From: Camarhynchus parvulus
Taxonomy: Eukaryota > Chordata > Aves > Passeriformes > Thraupidae
Assembly: GCF_901933205.1 (NCBI RefSeq)
Contig: NC_044573.1
Coordinates: forward strand, 36,242,993-36,306,992
Direction of reading: 5' to 3'
DNA: 64,000 nt
In this document: one piece after another, positions 26,601 through 38,600 of the stretch
Layout: each line of letters starts with the position of its first letter
How positions within the stretch are numbered: the first letter of the stretch is position 1
The notes under the pieces: model-generated
Databases searched by the model: none
The model's input: the letters and a program-made list of their open reading frames with translations, nothing else
Told to the model about the DNA's origin: nothing
Made by a program: the position numbers and the translations under genes

Positions 26601-29600
26601 TGAAAGATGAAGGATCCATATGAAAGCATTTGCAAAGAAAAAAAATTAAAAAACCCAAACCACTGGGCATCTACAGACACAATCATTATTAGTCTCTCCC
26701 CATCCTATGAAATTAGGAATCTTAAATGCATGCCCTCTTAACCCACAGTATGAAAACAATTTATCAGCCTGTTCTTTTAATGCTGGATGTCTGCCTTGGT
26801 AAAAAAGGCAGGGTAAAACAAGGGACAAAAATTTTAATATGCTAAAGAATAGATCTTATTTAGCCCACAAACTGCTTCTTGATTTAGTAGGTGTTTTCAA
26901 GGGAAAGAGGGTCTTTCTACCAATCAGAAGGCAGTAAGAGAGTTTTGCTTTTTGTATCCTTTGCAACTTTCTAAAGAAGAGGCTTAAAACTGTTCTAGAA
27001 AGGCTTAAGCCGTTGTCTATGTACAAAACGAAAGCAATCATGACTGGCAGCACAGGATCCAGTTTGTATGTAGAGAAACAGAGCACTTACCCTGAAAGCC
27101 AAACAAACCAACTCACCCCCAGCCTCCAAATTAGGACACTACACATGCACACTGTAAAGGTCTACTAGCACTATAAATAACAGAGTACTAGTGGCTCATA
27201 AGTGCTGTCTTGACAAAAAATCCAACCTTTTCTTGATACAGTTTGTGGAGCCAGGTAGAACATTCCTGCTCATCTTCTGGGACATCCTCTAGTGGAATCC
27301 GCCTGCCAACGGTAAACAAGAGAAATTGAAGAATATTGAATACTTTGACTTTCATGAACAGCACTCACATTATACAGACAAATTATCTGACAGGAGACTC
27401 ACCACATTTTCCACCTTTTTTTAACTTTTGCAACACCTACAGCACTTCAACAAGCAAATATGGAGGAGATTTTGAAGGAATCTGTGATAGTCCCCAACTA
27501 ATTGCCAAAACAAATTTAGCCATGAGGTTTACCCTGCCTGTAACAGCTTTTCAGAATGGGTAAGCAGCTACTCTGAGTTGAGAAAAGCAATTTCTATGCC
27601 ATGCTAGCCTGACTTGCAGCAGGCTGGAATGGTGCAAAGGGAGACACAGCAAGAGGAACCCCTCTGCTCCATTGGAGCCGACATCCATAGGCAGGGCTCT
27701 GTGAATGCCATCCAGCCTGGCCATGTACACCAAACAGGAGGACACCAGGCTGAGCTACCACATGGGAACAGGAATCAAGAGAAACTTTTTTACCCTTGGA
27801 CAAAAACACTTCTGAAAAAAACCCCAACTTTTTCAAACAGGCGGAGAAGGAAAAGTAGAAAAAAAAAGGTCACGCTATTCTACTTCATACTGCTATCTAG
27901 GACAAAGGAACTGGACCAGCTTGGTCCATGATAGCTCTTAAGGGGTTATGATAAACTCCTGATCACTTGCAGCATCACTTTTAGGCTCCTGTGCTCCAAC
28001 CCTACATCATCTCATGCCCTGAGTGCCTGCAGCACAGGTGCTTTCCCATTAAGATCAAGGAAATCCATTAGGGTACTTGTAATTTATAGAAACCTTAATG
28101 AAAAGGCATCCAGGTAATGTTTTTTCCATTAAACAACCCCCTTCTTGGTAGGGAGGGCACAGCTGTCAAATATATCAACAATGACACCACCAGACAGCAA
28201 AGTCTGAGCCTGACCTCCACCAGGGAAACTGGAACTGTCTCTGGAACTCCTGTGCCAGAGACAGGTACAAAGCAACTCCACCTGAACACTTAGGTTGTGT
28301 TTGGTATTCTGGCCAAGTGAGTGAAAAGGCCCCAGTGCTGCTGCTGAGCTAACAGACACACAAATGAGTAAAAAATAATAAACAAAAAGTTCTCTAGACA
28401 TTTATGGGCTCCTCACATACTTATAATCACAGAATTTTACCAGAAACACCACCCAACCCATATGAATTTTTATCTGAAGTTCTGTGATGTCAGGTTGGTA
28501 GAGATCTGCTTTTCTGTTATCCACATGAAAACATTCCCTTATTGATCAAGTGTGATTTCAAGTACACACTCCTGCTTAAAAGGAATTAAAATATGAATTA
28601 CTTGCCTTACATATAAATCTGCATGATATTTCTTTCCATTTAGAACTCCCAGCAATGTTGGATTTTCATTATTTCTAAAATTAAGGGTAGAATCATAGAC
28701 TGCAGAAACTACAAGAAGAAAAACAGGTTATGTGTTTACTGTAGTAATACAATGGAAATAAACAATTTTCTCTCAGACAAGGAGAATATTTAAGCAAGTC
28801 ATCAGCAATAGCACCACAGTCTGAGCTGTCACCAAGGTAAAAATGACAATGGAATATTCAACATGCAGGTTTTCAGCAGGCAAATAACCAGTGACTCTTT
28901 CAGGAACTGCACCTGCAGAATGGAAAGGTTTTCTCTTCATGCAACCTTGCCTCCTTCCTCATCAGGTGCAGTATGACAGCTTCTGACAGAGTACACCTGG
29001 GACTTCCTAGGAGTCAAACGGTTGCAGAGCTGTTACCTTTTTCAGCTCACTGGGAATCATCAACTGCCCCCTAAATCTGAGGAAACAACCAGGCAGATAC
29101 ACATTTTATAAACAATGAGCAATATATACCCTTTGAGAACAGGAAACGTGTGTGTGTGAGACCTCCTGCAGCAGGAGGGCTGAATGCAGCCATGAGTGGC
29201 CCCAGTTCATGTCCATTGTCTGGTAACTCAGGCACTTCCTCTAGGGCAGAGAGACAATGACACACCACATCTGGTGTGAGCTGGCTGCTGCTATGAAGAC
29301 ATGCAGATGTGAGGAATGGAACATGGAAGTTCTGCTGAACAAAACTGCAGCCAAACTTCCAGCACTGAGAAAACCGTGCAGCTCAGGACTGGGTAGGAAC
29401 AGTAAAACCATTTGCAAAGGCTGATGGCAGATTAACTAAAAGAGCAGTCACAAGCAGCTGCCACAGAAAAAGCATTCACTGTTTAGAACCATATGAAGTG
29501 CTGCAAAAGAGTTTATTTGAACACATCCTTAGATAAACTGTTTTCCTGATGTCACAAAATTACCAGAGAATGATTCATTTTCCTGACACTGAAATCACTT

Positions 29601-32600
29601 GTGCATCATGGTATGAACTCTAAGCACAATGACAGCAAAACAACTTTCCTATTTTTTGCCGCAAATGTGACTAAGAAGCATTTTCATGTGTAGCCTGTTG
29701 TATTTCAGGCTTTCTGCTCTGAAGTTTTGCTATAATTAACAAAAATGCATGTGGTGAACCTCTAATGTCAAACCTCCTCTTGACCTACCTAAGGACTTGT
29801 ATACTACACAGGACAGATTTGCTCTTGGTTTTGAAACCTCTCTAGCTATGAGAGATAAATATGGTTTGGTCTCATTCACTCCCAGAAACTCACCACATCA
29901 TTTGTTACTGCAAAACTGAATTCATAGTGAAGCCTGAATTCATATTGAAGGCTTCAGTGCTGAAAGTAAATCCTGAAAACAAAGACCAAACCCCTGTCAG
30001 TGCAAAATTACTCTGTCCCTCACTAACAACTCCATTATTTTCCTACTGCAGTTGGGTTCTTAGCTCAAACTCAAAACTAAAAACAAGACAAAATCTACTT
30101 CAGGCACACTACTCTCAATGTAAAATACAAGTATGAAATTACTTTTTAAAAATCAATTATCTGCTTCCATTTTTAAGCTTCTTAGTGTAGAAGGATTTTA
30201 CTAATCTACTGTAATTTACTAATCCAATGTAATTGAAGGAAAACAAGAGCTCAGTTTGGTTTATACAATGTAAGCCTCTTATTTTATTCTTTAATAGCAT
30301 GAGATTATTCTAACAACAATAGGGATGCAATAAAGCAAAGTATGATATACATAACACTTTTTCTTCCATCTCTTACAAGGCATCTACATTTGAGTTTTTG
30401 TATGAATTGGGTTTTTGTAGAGACACATTGGAAGATAGTTCTCCTGTTCTGAAAAAACCTTCTGTGGAGATGGACAGTACATCTTTATGCTATGTGCTGA
30501 CAGTCTTACACAGAGCCTTCCTTTTCTCCAGGGTTTGGAAAAAAAAAGCTATTCCAGTTTCCAGCTGGTCTGTAGTTTAACATTCAGTCTAGTACCTTTC
30601 AGTAACACACTGAAATCCTTTGGTGCAAAGCAGTGCCAAACCCAAGACAAAAATACCAATGTGCAGGAGTAAACAGACCTCTGTTATCCAGATGTAACTG
30701 AAGATAACTAAAGATTTTAGCTTTCTCATTCTGAGAGTGCGGGAAATGAATAACAATGAAAGTGTCCAAGAAAAAGGCTGCATGAAATTAAAATTTGCCA
30801 GAAAGCATCCACAGTCAAAGAAGCACTAGCATGCTGTATGACACACTGAAACAGGTTATCACTAAACATGGATTATGTAATGGCATAATTAGAATTGGAC
30901 ATCTCATGATTTTCTCATCCAAAAGCTGAAGAGAACAGAAAATTCACATTGTAAAACAAGCGAAAAAACCCCTTCAAAGTATCTTGAAAATGCTACAACT
31001 GTCTCACTCTCAGACAAATACAAGCAAAATTTTAGAAGTTTTGCTTCAATTGTGAAATATTTTTTCAAAGGAGTTACATCTCAGAATCTCTTTTTCATTA
31101 AAAACAAAACACAAATATTTTAAAATTCTTTCTTTCTGTCAAAAAATCGATTAGGTTTTCTTTTGTTTTTGTTTTCTAATCTGTGTCCAGCTTTTTTGTC
31201 ATCTCAATAACTTTGGGTTTCGTCTACAGCATTCTGACAGAGAGCTAAGTACTTAAGAATTTAAGATTTAATTTCTTCAACCTCAGAAAAATCTTTGGAT
31301 TACATATCTAGAGAGGATTTTTCTTACTATGACTGTCCTCTTGAATTTCACGCATTATTTTGTGGCCATGGTGGATTATGCCAGGATGATTCACTGACAA
31401 ATCGACCTACAGGCAGTGAGTGTGGCTACATGCATCTTCATGTAGCACAAAATGATCTGAAGACTGGAAAAGGGAGGGAAAGGTACAGTGGCATTCACTG
31501 GAGTGCTGCTGTGACACCACCTTGACACAATCCTTTGATTTAACATTTCATTAATTGGGCCAGCTTGAACAAAAACCACTCATCCTCTCAAACTTCGTTA
31601 CTTGCTCTGGATGATGAATAGAAACCCACTTGAAAAAAAATCCAGGACTAATATACAGCTCATGGGGGAAGAGAAAGTCATTGCAATATGCCCAAACACT
31701 GTCATACCCCAAAACTCCATGAGAATAATACCCTGGAATTCTCATGCAGTCCCTCTGGGAGAGCAATTCCCAGCATGCACAACTGGAGGAAAAGGTACAC
31801 AACAAAACTTGGTCTTATCTACAATCCATCATGAAGTACATTTTCAAACACAAGTCTTTACTAAATAAAAGCAGCTGAAAGGAACTGCCTGATATACAGC
31901 CAGACAATAAAAGTAATAATTAAATATATCTTTGGCAGTATTTGAGACATCTACTTTTACTGTAAGTAATAGATTAATGTTTTAGAAACAGATATGTATT
32001 TTCATTTGCTTCCATGAATAGTACAGGTAGCAAACAGCAATTTATTAAGAAAGTGAACAGCTTCTAGAAATTAAGTTCCTGGGGACTGCATCTGTAAAAC
32101 CATACTGATAGGAATAGCACTGACAAAAGTATCAGAACAAATTCAGAAAATATTAAAAGCATTTCTTTAAGAATCAAATTATGTGCAGAGATCTGAACTT
32201 CTGAAAGCAAGTTCTGAAGGAAAAAAACAATCCCATTATCACTTATGAAAGAAATTAGTTAGGAGGGAAAGTTCTTTACTTGTTATTTTGTATGAAAGGT
32301 ATTTTTATCCAAATACATCTGTTTATGCTGACAGATATCACATCAGCGGCATGGAGGCAGATTTCAATATATGCACATTAAATAAACTCTTTCTCAAACT
32401 AAGTTTTTAACAATACGTGGGCTTGCCAGACTGATGTCATCAATGTCTATTTCCAACTACTGCAGAACTACTTCTGAACTCTTTCCAAAGTGACTACAGC
32501 AGGTGCCATTAAGACTTGATACAAAGTTTTGAAGAGGACCAACCAGTGATCTCTGCTGCCATGGGTGAATTACATCTACAGTGAGAGAAACCAGCATCTA

Positions 32601-35600
32601 CCCATCCCATAGCACTACAGCCTCTGACAAGCTGAATCACACCCTTGTCAGAAAGGAGGAAAAAAAATGGGACAGGAGCTCTGTCACACCCAGCTGTGAA
32701 CTGGTCCCAAACCTGTGACTTGGCTCCACTGCTATGTCAGGCTGCAGCTACATTCCTTAGTAAGGCACTCCAGCCAGGCCCACCACCCTTGTGGGACAGC
32801 AGAAAGTGCATCAGCCTAAATGGCAGCGCCCAAAATGGGCTCAGGTAGCTCAGTACCAGTCTCTCTTAGAGATGCACAGGGATATGACCTAATTTCTAGA
32901 TAGTATTACACTTTCAGATAATGGACTGTCTAAAGACACTGCCACCACATTCTCTATTCAAAAAATCTGCATGGACTTATTATCTGTACATAATAATGCT
33001 ACATGGAGTTCTAAAAAATAAGACATTGTTTCCAGATGCTCTTTACATGAACCCCTTGTCTCTATAGGAGAGAAACATATACCAACCCAAGCAGTAACTT
33101 TTCTATCTCCCTCTGATTGCAAAAAATAACAAGGCAAATAAAGCAACAAACCTAGGAGAACTTGCAGCACCAGTCTGGGGTCATCAAACTCTTGGAGGTT
33201 TGTTGGTTGGATTTTTCAGCTCAAGTTTTTGCTGAAACTGTGTATGAGAAGTTATGACTGTGCTTCTCCTCAAAGCCTGACAGGAAATACTGCCTTTGTC
33301 CTGGCCTTACACTGCTCCATCTAGCAAGTTACAGCTTCGGGATTGAGGTAGTGACATATACTCCCCTAAATAAGTAATCTAGCAAACTCAGTCTCCCTTT
33401 TCTGAAGGTATTTCAAATATTTAGGGCATTAGTAAGTGTTATGGTAGTGTGTGGCATGAATGTCCAAAACTTTTTATGTCACTTGGATTTCCTAAAGTTG
33501 TTTCCTTTTGGAATGTTTTCCCACAATCACACCATATTTTGCTTGCATTACACACACCAGTGATAAGAACTAAACCACCACCAAAATAACCTGCTCCTGA
33601 TTCCCAGCTCAGGGCATTAGAGGCCACAGAGTTTTGACTCAACCCTTCTTCTGTGCCTCAACTCTACTACCCCCTGTTGTGCCCTCAGCAGAACAGGCAT
33701 CCTTATTCCAAAGGCAAGGCTAAGCCGTGCTCTTCAGGGGGGTGCTGGATGCTTCACGTAACTTACCTCTTCTTCACGGGCCAGAAAGGATCCAAGCTAT
33801 GCTATCTTGGGGGTGGAAACTTGTGGGTGCCTGGGGAGCTACAACAGTGGTATGATCTACCTAGCTTGCCAGAGGGTATTTGGAAGAAATACAAGAGATA
33901 GCAAGCCAGTTGACTGGGAAGCTTTTCTTACAGCAGCTATCCCAGATATGCCATGTGAAAACACGTCTTCAAGGACAAAAGAAGTTTTGACATTAACTTC
34001 AGTCCAGCTGAACATTTTCTTCTAAACCAGAAACTGCTTTTTTCTTTCTTACACATCAGCCATCTAACACACAAATCTACTAGATCCCAAAGACCCTGGA
34101 ACACTACAGCTACTTAGCACTGTTGTTCCTTTGCCTGTGAATACACAGCAGAAGACTGACAGTAATATTAGGCAAAGAATTTGATAGATAGTATTAGTCA
34201 AAGAATATCACTTCAAAGGCAACACGTGCAATATGATGTCACTTTAAAGTTGGCAAATACAAGTAACCAGAAATAAATGGGGAGCTCAAAACAATATTAA
34301 TGAAGAAAAACTTACTCATGTTCTATAATATAGAAACTGTTTATGAATTTCACCTACTTGCATGTTCAGTCAAGGCCTACTCCCCTTCCTCAGCTCCATT
34401 AAGAAACTCAAAAGAGCAAATCTATACAGAAATTTAAAGTAGAATATTTTTGGATTTTAAAATTGCATTATTTGAGGTAGTCATTTACCACAAGAAATTA
34501 TTTTAAGACACACTGCCTCAGACTCTACTGATGCATTTGCTTCATTTAGAATAGAATTGCTTAGCAAATACTAAGAAACACTATTCTTTGGCAATAGGTA
34601 CAAAATATGCAACAAAATATGTACCAATTGGTACAAAATATGCACTGAGATTCCTCAACACAGTCACAGTTAACAAAACATAACAATAATAAATTAAAAC
34701 CCAAAAAAACAAACAAAAAACCCCCACAAAAAAACCCAAAAACAAAACAAAACAAAAAAAAAACCAAAAACCAACCAAAACCAACCCCACAAACTGATTC
34801 AGGATTTTGTTATTAAAACCAGAAGCTAGTGAAAAAACCAGATGCTTCTGGAAAGCACCCCAGGATTTTTCTGCTAGGACACATGCTACAGGGAAAAGAA
34901 AAGCACGGGAAACTGTCAGCAGTTAGAGGAAATAACCATTTAGCATTGTCCCCGGTGACTTTCCTTACCTACATTTCTCAAACACTGCACGGTGACAGCA
35001 AATCCTTTCGTTCGTGGCAGGAGGTGGTACTTGAGCTTGGGCAGACCTTTGGCTTCAGCTACCTTCATGCTGATCTGGTGCTTCTGTTCTGTGAACCTTG
35101 TACCCTCACAATGAATCAGGAACTAAAACCAAAACAGAACTACAGTTAGACTGCAGCTCAGGTTTTCTTCTGACTGAGCAGAGTTCTCTCAAATTCCCAC
35201 CAGCACAACCCAAATTAACGCTGCTAGTTGGGACAGGTGTAGCCACACACACACGCATATAATTTATCTGACTGAGGTAACAAATCCCAACCAACCAAAA
35301 AAAAACCACCCCAAAACCCCAAATCCAAACACTCATCCAACCTGCCATTCAGTTTGAACCTCAGCCTTTAGGCTTTAACATCTGCTCTGCTACTTGCCAT
35401 TGGAATGACTTGGCTGCTCTGAGTCACTCCATCTCTAATAAGCTGTTAGAAAACACTAAAAGCATACTTCTGTTGCAAATCTCTCTCTGATAGTAAAGTA
35501 CTCAAATATCATGGCATCTAAAACTTGCAAAGTGTCTAAACCGAACACATTTCTAGGAAATGCTTCAGTGCCCAGCTTGTTTGCCCTCACTCTAACCTGC

Positions 35601-38600
35601 TTGCTTCCCCTATGGCACTTGAGGTCCATGGAAAACTTCAGGCAGTAACTTTGATACCAACGAGACAGCTGTTAACACATGTAAGGCAGCACATGCAGGA
35701 CAACTGAAAGGCTCATGCTCTTATGAACTATACAGAAGTGCTCAGAGATGAATAATTACAATCTTGCCACTGGCAGGCAGGAGAGAGCACACAGATCTTT
35801 GGAGATTTACCAGTTGCTCATCTGCTTTCTGCCAAGCATGAATGCAAACTAACACATCAGAGAGCACTGCCAAATGACACAAAGTAAGTCCTCATAATCC
35901 ACAGCAAAAATGTAGCCAAAAAAGACAGAGATGTTGAAGAAACTAGCCAAGCAGCCAGCTTCAGTTCTAACTCATCCAAGAGTGTTTTTATTCATGTATT
36001 GCATGCATAATGTTATTCAGATTGATGAGACACAGAGGAACTGATGAGAAAGTCTCTCTAGTTCACTTAGCATGCTTTGCCTTTGCTACTTTCCAAGGTG
36101 CTATTCTTGTGCCTTTTGACATTATGTCATCATACAAAAGCAAATTAAAACTCCACACTGCAATAACCCCAGGTGTACATAGGTATAGCTCCTTTTTAGC
36201 AATCCCTCTACAGGAGTATCTACAGGATGGTGGTGGCTTGTGCCCACTGATTAGAGTTGAGCTGCCTACATGTACAGAAAAGTCACAGAGCACAGACAAA
36301 TCTCTGGAGAGAAACTGAAACTAAAATCCCAGAATCACCCCTTTGCTAGACAGCCTCCTGCCTGGAAGTCACGTAAACACTGAAGCACAGGGATTAGTTT
36401 TGATTGCTTAGCACTCATTTAAATCAATGACAATTAACAAAAGAAATTTGTTTCAGAGCATGAGAAATACAGCATATGCATCTTCATGAGGAAAGAGCAA
36501 TAGTTTCTGTAGGCCCTGGGGACACTACTTAAGATTCCACTTCTTTAACTGAATTGCACTCTTGCCATGACTGGCTCAGAAGAACTGCAATTTTTATGAT
36601 TTCTGAGAAGAGGAAAAAATTCAAAGCCTTTTCATTCTCAGAGAGAATGAAAAGGCTTCTCATAAAGAAATGCCAGGCATGGTGAATACTAAAAAATTAT
36701 GGTAATGCAAAAAGTAAGACTTTCTTGTTATTGAAAAGTTACACCAATTCTTTCCCTTGAGCAGAGACAATGGCTACATCAGGCAACTTCTCTGACCAGG
36801 TGGCTTCCACTGCTACTGGGCCATGTCTGACCAAACACCTTCACAGGAATGGCAGAATCACTGGGAAGGAGAAAACTCTAGTATATTAACTAGAGCAGCT
36901 ATCCTAGATATGCCACATGAAAATACGTCTTCTAAGGTGAGAGGAGAGCTTAGGTAACAAATATAGCTGATGTGCTTCAATACAACATTGTCACATACAC
37001 AGCCATGAACCCCTGCATCTACCTCTATCCAGTGCCTGTAATTAGAGAACCACAAAATTTACTGAGTGCATCACAGTGCAGGTATTTTTGTAGTAGTATC
37101 TGCAGGGCTCCATACTACAGAGAAAGAAACAGACAACACAGAACATGGGAAACTCCAGAGAGAATTCAGTTGAGAGTATTCTCCTGATACTCCCAAGGAA
37201 GCTAATGAATCAAAAGTCTCAGGAACAATCTGGTAAGCATCACATATTGCCTGTGCCTCTCCTGCCACCTCACACTCCCATTTGTTAAGCATCACTCACC
37301 CAAAAGTTTTCAGGGTAGTCCCGAAGATTGAGCAACTTCTGTACCACAGTTTTCCGATCTTCCTCCCACTTGCGCTTGCAGAAAACTATCTCCAGGAAAT
37401 ACCACATCCAGCCAATGATAGGCATGTAGGAGAGCTCCTTCTTTGCAAGCACTTTGGAACTCTGCAAGACAGAATCAAAGCAAGACAAACAGAGTTAAAC
37501 CACTTAAAAGTGCACAGTGGGTAAGAGACTTGCATATTTAGACACAAAGATATCCATTTATATTGACCAGACCCAGTTTTAACACCACTGTAAAAGCAAA
37601 ACAACGAAAAATAAGTTTCTCTCACAGGACAGAACAGTCAAATCTAATCTCAGGTATCTGCATGGAAGACTTCTAGAATTACATATATATGAGTGCGTGT
37701 TGCTCTCTCCTCCCAAACACTGAAATCCAAAAGAGAAGCCAAATTCCTTCAAACATGGAGGAATCCATGTACATGACCTGAGCTGTATGAATCAAAATTC
37801 TTAATTCAATCAGATCCTGGCACTGGCAGCTCAAGTTCCCTTAAGATACCTTGAAACTATACATCTCTACATGGAGGAAAAAAAAAAAGAGAGGAAAATA
37901 AAAAGCAGAGTCACTGAGCGACTGCTGTACAAAATACTGACACTATGCACACATGGTTTACCAATAGAAGAAACCTTAAACACTAGAAACAACAGCAGCA
38001 ATAGGAATACTTAATTTGTGTTCAGTTTTGTTTATGAAAGGGCATACTTAGAGTAGCGAATTTCTCATCAAAGCATGCTTCTGGAGTAGGAAAAAACAAA
38101 AAAAGCACTCTTCCTGTCTCATAGGTGTGACAGACACTGAAGTGACTGGTCCAGACACTTGACAGGAAGTCTGTGATTTGTAAAGGATTCAGCATGTTCT
38201 CTAAGTTAATCCTACTCCAGAGTTTAACTCTGTGATCATTTCAGACTAACATCCCCCAGGGCAGGAGAACTGATTCCATGCGCTCCTTTCCTATCTTCCA
38301 AGCCAGCCCACCCTGGTGAGCTGTCTTACATTACACTCGGTTATTTAATCAATAAAATGGCACATGTGTGTGTTGTGCTCATAAAGAAATTGTTGCTTCA
38401 GCCTCTCCTAAAAAACCAGCGACATTTCCTTAGAAGAAAGATGGGAGTAATTACAGTCCAGTTTCTGACCATGATATTATTATAAGCTAGCCCATCAAAA
38501 AGCTCTGCAGATGGATTCCAGGACATGGAATTTGACTAGAAATTACTTATTGGTAAAAGTTACCATCAACAGAAAATATTTCCTTTTACTTTTTTAGTCC

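Noticed and set aside
28601..28612. Using the GT in TAT|gtaagg as the AGPAT4 donor
   Set aside because: It breaks the frame into RRIPLED of the next exon; only the GC donor preserves the conserved peptide.
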